A stretch of DNA of 64,000 bases from Nicotiana tabacum (lineage: Eukaryota; Streptophyta; Magnoliopsida; Solanales; Solanaceae). The DNA lies in the NCBI RefSeq assembly GCF_000715075.1, contig NC_134089.1, forward strand, positions 65,454,697 to 65,518,696, read 5' to 3'. Position 1 is the first letter of the stretch, and each line of letters begins with the position of its first letter. A program made the translations under genes and the position numbers. This document shows positions 1-9,528 of this stretch, piece by piece. The notes below the pieces were generated by a model. It saw nothing but the letters and a program-made list of their open reading frames with translations. It had not been told where the DNA came from and did no database searches.

Positions 1-1150
1 AACCACTTCCACCACACTTGAGGTATAAATTTCTTGGCTCAAATGATACTTTATCGGTAATTATTTTTTCTTTGTTGAATGATGTGCAGGTAGAACAATT
101 GTTGGAAGTCTTGAAGGAGCATAGGCAAGCTATTGGATGGACAATTGCGGACATCCGAGGGATTCCTGCCGGAATTTGCGAACACAAGATCCAATTGGAG
201 AGTGAGACGAAACCAAGTGTGGAACATCAACGACGGTTGAACCCGTCCATGCAAGAGGTGGTAAAGAAAGAAATCATCAAGTAGTTAGATGTTGGGGTAG
301 TCTACCCCATTGCCAATAGTTCTTGGGTGAGCCTGGTGCAATGTGTTCCGAAAAAGGGAGAAATGACCGTGATTGAAAATGACAAAAATAAGCTCATCCC
401 AACAAGAACAGTGACCAGATGAAGGGTGTGTATGGATTACCGGAAGCTCAACAATGCCACGTGCAAAGACCATTTCCCTATGCCTTTTATTGATCAAATG
501 CTTGATCGGCTAGCGGGAAGGTCAATCTATTGCTTTCTTGATGGGTATTCCAGCTACAACCAAATCAATATATCATTGGAGGACCAAGAGAAGACAAAAT
601 TCACTTGCCCTTATGGAACTTTTTCCCTTAGCCGGATGTTGTTTGATTTGTGCAACACTCCAGCTACTTTTCAAAGATGCATGATGTCCATCTTCTCCGA
701 CATGGTGGAGGATTTTCTAAAGGTTTTCATGGACGACTTTTCAGTGGTAGGTAACTCTTTTGAGCATTGTCTCAACAATCTTAGACAAGTTCTTAAGAGA
801 TGTGAGGAGACCAAACTTGTGCTCAACTGGGAGAAATGCCATTTCATGGTGGATGAAGGCATTGTATTGGGGCATAAAATTTCAAAACATGGCATAGAGG
901 TTGACTGGGCAAAGATCGAGATCATTTCCAAGCTTCCTCCACCTGCTTCAGTTAAAGGAGTCCAAAGTTTCTTGGGGCATGCCGGATTTTATAGGTGTTT
1001 CATCAAGGATTTTTCCAAGATTGCAAATCCTATGTGAAAACTCCTTGAGAAAGATGCAAAATTTGTGTTTGACAAGAATGTCTCAAAGCCTATGAGGAAT
1101 TGAAGCAAAAGTTTATCACGGAACCTATTATTGTCACACCCAATTGGTCT
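1..1150 (+). pseudogene. pol: Athila reverse transcriptase, degenerate
   Basis: The RT domain runs from the pre-RT segment (about 18-284, ending in a stop at 282-284) through the palm and thumb (426-1037). Visible landmarks are VCMDYRKLNN near 426, FLDGYSSYNQI near 537, CPYGTFSLSRM near 606 and the catalytic box FMDD at about 726-737, where the usual Y of YxDD is F as in other Athila and Ty3 elements. Stops interrupt it after the pre-RT segment, just before VCMDYRK and at 1035-1037 after IANPM. The finger region between 285 and 425 can still be read but is damaged. The first 17 bases are the tail of upstream pol. No functional enzyme can be made from this copy. Confidence 0.9.
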
Positions 1151-1537
1151 CTTCCATTCGAACTCATGTGCGATGTCGGTGGTTTAGCTATTGGAGCAGT
1201 GCTGGGCTAACGTCACAACAAGGTTCTTCATCCGGTCTATTATGAAATCAAGACACTCAATGGGGTGCAAATGAATTGTACGGTGACTGAGCAAGAACCT
1301 TTTGCCATTGTCTATGCCTTTGAGAAATTTCGGGCTTACTTGTTGGGATCCAAGGTGATAGTGTACATAGATCATATTGCTCTTCGCTATCTTATGGCAA
1401 AGAAGGATGCAAAGCCTAGGTTGATTCGATGGGTCCTGTTGTTGCAAGAGTTTGACTTCGAAGTCAAATATAGAAAGGGGACGGAAAATCAAGTGGCGGA
1501 TTATTTATCAAGGCTTGAAGAGGCAGGGAAACCAAAG
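1151..1537 (+). pseudogene. pol: Athila RNase H domain, degenerate
   Basis: Starting near LPFELMCDVGG (1151), where the D is the first expected catalytic aspartate, the domain continues through [28 protein letters not shown], and the block [14 protein letters not shown], ending at the linker-type sequence [12 protein letters not shown] near 1490-1525. The last block normally reads TDH; here it is IDH, with the aspartate kept. A stop splits the domain just after AIGAVLG at about 1207. The domain removes the RNA strand during reverse transcription in the virus-like particle. It sits between RT and integrase in the usual Ty3 order. Confidence 0.85.
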
Positions 1538-3048
1538 GGAGATCTTGAAATCAACGATGCTTTCCTGGATGAACACATATTGGCACTATCTAGCATTTTT
1601 GCTCCTTGCTATGCCGATATTGCTAACTACTTGGTTAGTGACCTTATTCAGGATGTATTGGAATCCTATCAAAAGAAGAAGTTTTTGAGAGATTGTCGGC
1701 AATACTATTGGGAAGAACCATTCATGTTCCGTGTTTATGCTGACAACATCATCAGAAGGGGTGTTCCAGAAAAAAAGATTATGCCAATTCTAAAGGCATG
1801 CCACGACTCACCGGTTGGGGGTCACCATGGGGGAAATCGAATGGCGGCTAAGGTGCTTGAATGTGGTTATTATTGGCTTTCGATTTATCATGATGCCAAT
1901 CAAATGGTCAAGGCTTGTGACTAGTGCCAAAGGCAAGGATCAATCTCCAAGAGTCATGAAATGCCAATGCACTTTGTGATGGTGATAGAAATCTTCAACG
2001 TGTGGGGAATTGATTTTATAGGTCCCTTTGTAAGCGCTTGTGGGATGAAATATATACTAGTGCCAAAGGCAAGGATCAATCTCCAAGAGTCATGAAATGC
2101 CAATGCACTTTGTGATGGAGATAGAAATCGTCAACGTGTGGGGAATTGATTTTATGGGTCCCTTTGTAAGCTCTTGTGGGATGAAATATATCTTGGTTGT
2201 TGTGGACTATGTGTCCAAATGGGTTGAAGCAATTTCCTTACCAAACAACGAGGTAATGAGTGTGACCACATTCTTAAAGAAAAACATATTCACTCGGTTT
2301 CGCACTCCTAGAGCCATTATTAGTGATGGTGGGTCTCATTTCTATAACAAGGCTTTCATGGGGATACTAGAGAAATATGGAGTCAAGCATAAGGTAGCCA
2401 CACCTTATCATCCCCAATCAAGTGGCCAAGTTGAAGTTTCCAACCGGGAGATAAAGAGCATTCTAGAAAAGACTGTTAATGCAAACAAGATCGATTGGTC
2501 AAGGAAGCTAGATGACGCATTGTGGGCTGTACCTCACGGCGTACAAAACTCCTATTGGCACTTCTACTTATCGGTTAGTCTTCGGTAAAGTTTGTCATCT
2601 ACCTGTAGAACTGGAGCACAAAGCTATGTGGGCTCTAAAGAGGTTGAACTTGGATTGGGCTGAAGCTGCAAATTTGAGGTTAACACAATTCAATGAAATG
2701 AAGGAATTCCATTTCCATACATATGAAAGTGCAGCTGTGTATAAAAAAAGGATGAAGTTCGTCCACAACAAAAAGATATTGAAAAGGGAGTTCAAGTCGG
2801 GTGACTTGGTTTTTCTCTTCAACTCAAGGCTCAAATTGTTTCCGGGCAATCTCAAATTGAAATGGTCCGGTCCGTTCAAGGTGGTAAATGTCTCTCCTTT
2901 TGGAGCTGTGGGACTAGAATCGGAGGATGGGCTCCGAACCTTCAAAGTAAATAGCCAGCGAGTCAAGCACTACTTGGGTACAGATGGAGAAAAATACTTG
3001 GTGGAGCAGTTGGCTCTCAAAGATGGTTTGTGCCTGACTAATGAGTGA
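1538..3048 (+). pseudogene. pol: Athila integrase, broken by a 136-bp tandem duplication
   Basis: The N-terminal zinc-binding region is recognisable from [13 protein letters not shown] (about 1795) to KACD-stop-CQRQ (about 1910-1935), with a stop at 1921-1923 inside the CxxC pair. The catalytic core carries GIDFMGPF (about 2143), ISDGGSHF (about 2319) and the Glu block [11 protein letters not shown] (about 2424), so the D, D and E residues are all visible. The core is present twice in part because of a direct duplication at 1921-2192 that changes the frame by one base. A further frame change occurs near 2530-2590. The C-terminal part (2512-3048) holds the usual [17 protein letters not shown] and FKVNGxRVKHYLG-like blocks and ends with a stop at 3046-3048. 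Confidence 0.88.
1921..2192 (+). repeat. 136-bp tandem duplication in integrase
   Basis: Two head-to-tail units start at 1921 and 2057, each beginning ctagtgccaaaggcaagg and ending with atgaaatata. By eye they differ at about four positions, so the event is not brand new. 136 is not a multiple of three, so the duplication shifts the reading frame and duplicates the first catalytic Asp block. Confidence 0.95.
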
Positions 3049-4417
3049 ATCAAAAGAAATGCCAACTTCGTCGTGCCGCAACGTTAAATCAAGTGATTCA
3101 TGGGAGGCAACCCATGTGTGGTAACACCCCTTTTGTCCTTTAAATTGTAATTTTTTGTTAGATAGATTTAATTGAGTAATTTAAAGTGTGTGTTAGAGTG
3201 CAGGGGATTCAAAAGATCATAACACTGGGTAAAATTGCATGTGAAAGGGAAGAAAAGTCACCATGGAAAGTTTGCTACACATATGCGGTCAAATTAACTA
3301 TGCAAATCGCATTGTGGTCGCAGACCCAGACAGTGCGGTTGGCAAATTTGGTGGTGAGAATGCGGCGAAGAGGTGCACTTTGCGGACCGCATTTCTATTA
3401 TGTTGTCGCATAGTGCACTGCATTTTGGCCCTCAAGCAACTCAAGTTGAACCCACCGCATAACACTTATGTAGTCGCATAATGTGTTATGCGATGACTTA
3501 CCCATCGCAAACCTCCCGGGTAAGTACCCTCGCATATCTTTAGCATTCAAACCACTTTAAAAACAAAATAAACGAAATTATTTTTTTTATCAGAAAGAAA
3601 TCGAAACAAAACAAAAAAAAAAGAGAACGGAAAAACGGCTAGTTGAATCCAAGAAAGTAAGAAAACACCTGAGAATCCATCTCCCAAGTGTGCTCGTTCA
3701 TCCATCACTAGTATGTTCTTCCTTTCCCATTTTGTTCCATGTAAATTTTTAGTTTAAATTGTATTGTGTTTTCCTATTTTTGTTTCCTTTAGTTTTGTTT
3801 ATTTTTCCTCTTTGTAGTTGGCTATTTGTTCATAATGTGAGGGGGTTCTTTGATAGGTAATTAGGTTTGGGGTGTTGGGTAGTGAAACTAGGTCTGCCAT
3901 TATTGAGGGTTGAATTCTAAGGTTGAGAACGATGACTTTTGCGGACCGCATAATCGAATTGCGGTCCGCATTGTTGCCGCAAAAATGAACCTAGGTGGTT
4001 GAAGAAGATGACCAAATGCATCGACTTCGTGATCGCATAATTGATATGCAGACCGCTAAGTCACCGCATACTGAGACAGTTTCAATGGTCTTGTAACATG
4101 TTGTTTGCGGCCATTTTGCGATCGCAAATCCATCTTTGCGGTGGACTTTGCGATTGAATAATGTGTTTATTTTTTCCAATGAAAAATAAGCAGAAGAGAA
4201 AAAAAATATAGGTAATTATGTGAACCGCATATTGGATATGCGATCGCATACCTATATCATTTCAAGAGGTAGAGAGTTTGCGACAAGTTTGCGGTCCGTA
4301 TAGTGGTTATGCGACCGCATAACCTGTCGCATACTTGAACTTTTGTATATTTTTTTTCTCTTCTGCTTATTTTTCATTGTACCTACCATGTCACTCTTAG
4401 TTCATTTTTGTACAGAT
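3049..4417 (+). other. Athila pol-to-ORF3 spacer with CG palindrome array
   Basis: This stretch has no convincing reading frame. It holds many short CG-rich dyads, including TGCGGACCGCA at 3381-3391 and 3940-3950, TGCGGTCCGCA at 3960-3970, TGCGATCGCA at 4117-4126 and 4239-4248, and TGCGACCGCA at 4310-4319, with many one-mismatch versions between. Most lie in two clusters, 3284-3535 and 3940-4332, separated by A/T-rich sequence. A pyrimidine-rich tract ending tttgtacag at 4407-4415 resembles a 3' splice site placed just before the next ATG. Confidence 0.75.
4407..4415 (+). promoter_or_regulatory. possible 3' splice site before the Athila extra ORF
   Basis: The T-rich tract followed by tacag ends 2 bases before the ATG at 4418. 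Env-position ORFs of retroelements are commonly expressed from a spliced subgenomic RNA, so this is a plausible acceptor. A donor-like gggtaagt lies at 3520-3527. Neither site can be proven from sequence. Confidence 0.35.
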
Positions 4418-6354
4418 ATGGCTCCCAAGAAACATACAGCCTCTACCCAAAAGAGGGCCTCCACCAGTCGTCAAGCACAATAAGCAAAACATTCACGATC
4501 GGATCCTACTGTTACACTTCCCTCCCAGTCTGATGAGGAGGAGATCCTACCCTTAGTTGACCTACAAGCTGAGGCAAGAAGGAAAAGAGGAGATGACTTC
4601 CAGCTCAGGTTTGGGGTCGAAGAGTCCAGGGAGCTATATAGAGAAGGGATAACAAAACGTAAAATCCTGGACAAAAAGCAATTAAGTCTGAATGGGATAC
4701 AGGAGCAATACCCCACATATTGGAGAACATCAAAGCTAGAAATTGGCAGTGCTTCATTGAAATGCCTGATGACTACAATAAAACACTTGTCCATGAGTTT
4801 TATGCCTCTTATGGAGCCTCCAGGACTGCTCACCACAAGCGCAAAAGGGTTTTTTTATGATACTGTACTGGTTCGGGGGAAGCAAGTGTTCTGCAGCAGT
4901 GAGACCATCAATGAGTTCTACTTCCCAGACTGGAGCCCAGGCACAGCTGAGTATGCCGCCAAATGGGTAAACCGGGATAATGAGCGTAGTTGGATAGCGT
5001 CAGTGATAGCCAAGGGGACCTCTGATTGGATTAGCCCTTTGCACAAAATATTCAAGGAGGATCTCACATGAGAGGGTAGATTCTGGCTTAGCTTTGTCAC
5101 CTCTCGACTAATACTGTCCAAAAATGAGACTGATATAAGCATTGAGAAAGCTCTTCTCATTGCATGCATTATGACGGGAATCAAAATTGATGTGGGTGAT
5201 TTTATCTTTCGAGAGATAGGGATCCGGGTAAAACAGACAACCATGTCACTTCCATTCCCATGCTTGATCACAACCCCCTGTAAGGCTATAAAAGTCCCTA
5301 CCATGCCACACACCGACAAGATAGGAAAGGCGCTGAAGGATATTGATTCATGCGCATTAATGATGTTGTTTCTCCCCCCCCAGAGGTTCAGACTCAGATT
5401 CTTGCTAATATAGAGCCCTCAGATTCCCAAACTCCTATGTCTCTTCAGGCTACTGTTGCATCCACTTCCACTTCACAGCCCACCTCTCAGCCCACCATTG
5501 CTCAGCCTTCTGCCACACCGCTAGTAGTTTCGAGGTTTGGTCTCTTAGATAAACATGCCAATGCTAAGGTAGACCAGCTTCTGAAGAGCCTCCCAGCCCT
5601 CAGCAAGCAGGCATTGACTCCCATCCAGTCCTCAGTGACGGCCCTCCAACAGCAGCAAACATCTTATGGGGATCTCCTGAAGCAGCTTGAGGTGCGGGTT
5701 GAGAAGATAGAGCGGGGTGAGGTTGGTGACTTACCAAAGATCCAGGAGGATGTTGCCACCATGAAGACTGAACTCTACAAAATGCAAACTTTGGATTTCG
5801 ATCTATCATCCTTCCTGCCCAAGGAAGGTGAGCAGGGAGCAAACAAAGCAGTGGCTGGATTGGATCTTGACATCTCCACATTGATGACAGACACTGCACC
5901 TTAGACTGTCGGGGCTTCCCAGCCTCCAGCTCCCCCTACACGTATTGACATTCCTTCTGAGGAAGATTCCGGACACTCTACAGAGTCCGAAGGTGGGGAG
6001 GCAGATGAGGGAGATACTGATAAGGAGTCATGGTCCGAGGAGGATGAGGCCCCTCAGGAGAAGGGTAAGCAGGTTGTTATCCCTACAGTTGAGGATGAAG
6101 AACAAGCAGCCATTCAGAAGGCGATAGCACATTCGCTAGCAGACATGGTCGCCCCAGCAGATCCATCGACCACTCAGCCATCAACGGGCGAGGCTAGCAG
6201 CTTACAGGCCCCAGCTACAGTGTTGGGCCAGCTAGAGATCCCTCCTCCATCAGTGGAGGTCACTCCTCAGGCCAAGATCTCATCGGTCCCAGCTTCAGCA
6301 TCAGAGGGTGACCCCACCATCATTCAGCAAGCTTCCGACTCCTATAGCGCTTAG
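4418..6354 (+). pseudogene. Athila extra ORF in the env position (putative plant transposon protein type)
   Basis: The start MAPKKHTAST at 4418 is followed by an in-frame stop at 4481-4483; the text then continues in shifting frames. The conserved core lies at about 4760-5320, with blocks SWIASVIAKGTSDWI, LIACIMTGIKIDVGDFIFRE and KQTTMSLPFPCLIT, which I recognise from the 'putative plant transposon protein' family (Pfam Transposase_32 type) found downstream of Athila pol. A second frame change is at a run of eight C near 5375-5382. The C-terminal third (5350-6354) is rich in Ser, Thr, Pro and Gln, has a short heptad-like stretch (about 5560-5800), an acidic patch near 5960-6110 and a stop at 5902-5904. 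I see no convincing transmembrane helix, so an envelope role is only positional. Biochemical function is unknown. Confidence 0.75.
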
Positions 6355-8060
6355 TGCACCTCATGGAGCCCCTAAACTCTGTTTTACATTCTTATGCATT
6401 TGGGACAATGCATGCTCTTTAGTTGGGGGTGGGATAGCCTTGTATAAAATTTTGTGAATCCAACTGTTGTACATGTTTTTGTGTTATATAATCAAACTTC
6501 TGTATATACTTATGTTGTGATTCTGTATATATTTGTGTTCTGTGGTTTTAGTACATAGGTTATCTTTGTATATAAAAAAATAACCAAAAAAGTAGATAGT
6601 TGTATGTCATCTTTAGTAATTATCAATGAATTTCCCTTGGTTTTTATTCGCCGGGTTCTTTTCCAAGGGTGTAATAGTAGACCAAGGGTAGTCGAATGAA
6701 ACATTTTGACCGGTTTGGTGTAATTGTCTAGTTTCAAGAATTTGTTCCTATAAATAGCCTATACCCTTCCATTAATATAAAAAAATGATATCAACTGTGT
6801 GAACTTGAGGCTCACTCTTTGACTCTATGCTTACCTAGAGTCATACATGTAAATATGATGGAAGCTTTGAGTTGCCAAGTGTTGACTCGAGGGCTAAAAC
6901 TATATTGAGCCAAATAGTTCATGTGCCATGTGTGTGAGTCTTCGTATAAATAATTCTTGTGTTTACTTCTAACATCTAGAACTTTCCAGGTTGGTCTTTC
7001 GATGCTAATGATAATTACATTTGGTTGGAGAAATGACCTTAGGCATTCTTTGTGATTTTGGAAAACCAGCTAGCCTTTAAAGGTACCCATTGTATAGATA
7101 TTATAACTAGTTACCCCATTTGAGCCTTTAACCTTTTCTTTGGCCACCTCGCTACAAACCTTTCCCCTTTTGTAAAATAATTCCCTCTTTTGAACCTATC
7201 CCTCCTTGAACATTGAGAATGAGGCTATAAGCCTAAGTTGGGGGTGTGGTGTCAAGCCGGAAATTGGTAAGGTTGTACTGTGAGTGTGGGAAAGTATACC
7301 TCGAGATAGGAAATTATTCAAGCTCCAAAAGAAAAGTAAAAAAAAGAGAAAAAGAAGAAGAAGAAAAAAAGAGATGTATGTATATATATAAATGTGGAGT
7401 CTTGAAGAATATTAGAGAGGTATGAAAGGCGTTTCAATGTGGGAAATTAGGAGCTAAGGAGGGTTATTTGGTTTGAAAAAAAGCAAAGAGCAACAAGAAA
7501 GAAAAATGTGAGTAGTGTTCAAGGAAGGTGTAGTCACTTGTACCCAAATGCTAATCCGACCATTCCCTAAACCTACATTACAAGCTTAAAAAGTACTTAT
7601 GGGATCTCCAACCGAACGTTCTTAGAATAAAGCAATGAATCAAAATAAGGGCAAGCCTATGGTATGGTATGTTGTAACACTTGAAACTCTTTTTGAGAGT
7701 GAGTGTATTTGTGAATTCGTCCCTGTTGTTGTAATTGTAAATATTGTGAGTTTGGGACTTTCTTTCTAGTGAGGGAACATGAATCGTGTGTTTGGACAGA
7801 AATTGAGTTTTTAAGTCAAATGCAAGTGCACTCAGCTGAGGGTAACATTTTGTCAAATTGGTCGAGGCTCAAAGTTTCACAAGTTGATTAGTTCCTTTGT
7901 AAATAATGATGGTTCAGGAAGAGTAAATAAATGAAAGTGCATGCTTATAGTACTGACAACTAACACCGTCCACGGTCACTATTATTTCATATCGTTTAGA
8001 TGGAGTCTAGAATAGGATAGTGTCAGTTTAGTTGCTTGAGGACAAGCAATAAGTTGGAGG
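6355..8060 (+). other. Athila 3' untranslated tail with polypurine-tract-like boxes
   Basis: This is non-coding tail between the last ORF and the 3' LTR. It contains an A/G-rich patch at 7325-7375. Three near-copies of a polypurine-like box occur: agttgggggtg at 6421-6431, agttgggggtg at 7236-7246, and agttggaggtg at 8052-8062. The last directly abuts the LTR and is the working plus-strand primer site by position. I see no gene in this stretch. Confidence 0.7.
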
Positions 8061-8239
8061 TGTTGATGTGCCGGAGAATTTTGGCACATTTAATACAAAT
8101 TGCTTAGATTATAGCTTGTTTTAAATGCAATAATCTTTTATACTTATGTAATTTTAGTATTTTTGCAGTGTATGAGGTTTAAGGACCTAAGAGCATGGAA
8201 ATGAAATCAAAAAGGCACAAAAGGACAAGAAAAGAGCAA

Positions 8240-8583
8240 AATGCGATCGCAAATGTGGAAATGCGGCCCGCAAATACAACATGCAGACCGCATAATGCTC
8301 AAAGGAATCGCAAACCCTAAAAGTTTGTTGGCCAAATTCCAGTGCAAGAAATGTGGTGCAGTATGCGATCGCATAACAGGTTTGTTGGCCACATAATAGA
8401 CCGCAAACTTGTTGTGAGAACTACTGATTGTGGAAAACACGATGAGAAATGTGATCGCATATCTACAATGCGGACCGCAAACTGTGAAGGCGATGAAGGC
8501 CTGGAAACTAGGGTTTGAAGATGTGATGGACATGAAGAGAATGCGGACCGCATGTCTGTTATGCGACAGATATGTGGTCGCAT
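8240..8583 (+). repeat. CG palindrome array in the Athila LTR
   Basis: Perfect or near-perfect dyads appear at 8242-8251 (TGCGATCGCA), 8262-8272 (TGCGGCCCGCA), 8282-8292 (TGCAGACCGCA), 8364-8373 (TGCGATCGCA), 8469-8479 and 8542-8552 (both TGCGGACCGCA), with further half sites (gaccgcaa, gtgatcgcat, gtggtcgcata) between. The spacers do not repeat, so this is a motif array and not a simple tandem repeat. Confidence 0.85.
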
Positions 8584-8807
8584 AATTGACCTGGAAGGGT
8601 ATTTTTGTCCAATTTTGGTCCCGCGTTTTGACCCACTATAATTAGATTTATTGGGGTTTTGTGGGGGCATCTTGTCTGGTTTTTGAGCTACAATTCAAGT
8701 CTTTAATATTCCTGTATTTTGGAAGCTTTTGAAGGAAGAATCTTGCATTTTGTAATCTTTATGGCATTAAATATTCTCATCCTTTTGTAATTTAGCATGT
8801 GTAGCTA

Positions 8808-8818
8808 ACTATAAATAC
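8808..8818 (+). promoter_or_regulatory. TATA box of the Athila LTR
   Basis: The sequence actataaatac lies 225 bp beyond the CG array and is the best TATA match in the LTR. It would set the U3/R border a short distance downstream. Confidence 0.5.
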
Positions 8819-9528
8819 TAAGGTTGTGTACCCTAAATGGATGTTACGTTAATGAGTGTTTAATATTGAATATATATATAATGGTTGGTTGATATATATT
8901 TATTTCTCATTCTTCATTTATTGTTGGTGGTTGCAAACATTAACAAGTGCCATTAAATTCTTTCTTTACTTGGAAAAGTGAGTTAGAATTTGGTAGAAGT
9001 AAATATCAAAGACTCAAGGCTTTAATCCTTGTTTAATAGAATCTCTTAGGAATAAGTGGGTTTTATTTGGCATATATTGATTGTTCTTAATAGCAACTCT
9101 TTTATATTTGGAAAAATCATAAAGAGGAAATACTACCCATCTTTTGGAAAATATTGGGTAGTCATTTAGAAATCATTTGCATATCTAAAGAACCTTCCAT
9201 TAGAAATATATCATATTAATACCGATAGCATTCATTTCATTGAAGGGGGCACAACCTTGGTTTCCTTAATAAAACTATTTATATTCTCAACGTTATTTAC
9301 ATTATCAACGTTATAATTTTTTTTTTAAAATCACAATTATATCATACTCTTGTTACAATTAACCGAATAGAATTATGACTTAAGTCAAGTAACACACTAC
9401 TTGAGTAACCTTTTCATGCCTATTCCCTGTGGGATTCAACCCCAACCGTGTTGGGTTATTATATTTGACACCGACCACCTTACACTATTTAATTAAAGTA
9501 TAATTTGAGTGTGTCACCCTGGTGTAAG

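Larger units (their letters stand above)
1..9516 (+). mobile_element. Athila-type Ty3/gypsy retrotransposon, 3' part
   Basis: The window opens inside pol, so the 5' LTR, gag and protease lie upstream of base 1. In order there are reverse transcriptase, RNase H, integrase, a non-coding spacer, an extra ORF in the env position, a 1.7 kb untranslated tail and a 3' LTR. The RT wording (CPYGTF, FMDDFSVVG) and the position of the extra ORF after integrase are characteristic of the plant Athila lineage. The element is dead: it has several in-frame stops and a frameshifting tandem duplication in integrase. Its right end abuts antisense-ORF sequence of element A, so I infer that Athila inserted into A and that the missing part of A lies upstream of the window. 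The candidate 5-bp target duplication (ccctg) cannot be checked because the left end is outside. Confidence 0.88.
8061..9516 (+). repeat. Athila 3' LTR
   Basis: It begins TGTTGATGTGCCGG straight after the purine box and ends GAGTGTGTCA, giving the canonical TG...CA ends. The end text (ttgacaccgaccacc, then an A/T-rich run and gtgtca) matches the form I know for Athila LTRs. The U3-like part holds the CG palindrome array at 8240-8583 and a TATA-like actataaatac lies at 8808-8818. The start could be 8061 or 8064. The 5' LTR partner is outside the window, so the length of about 1.46 kb is judged from one copy. Confidence 0.8.

Noticed and set aside
3186..3481. Two short plus-strand frames in the spacer after Athila integrase
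   Set aside because: They lie across the CG palindrome array, overlap each other and show no domain.
3284..8583. Repeated palindromes with unequal spacers suggesting a CRISPR-like array
   Set aside because: Motifs are 8-11 bp, spacers vary from 5 to over 100 bp, there are no cas genes, and the context is a plant retrotransposon.
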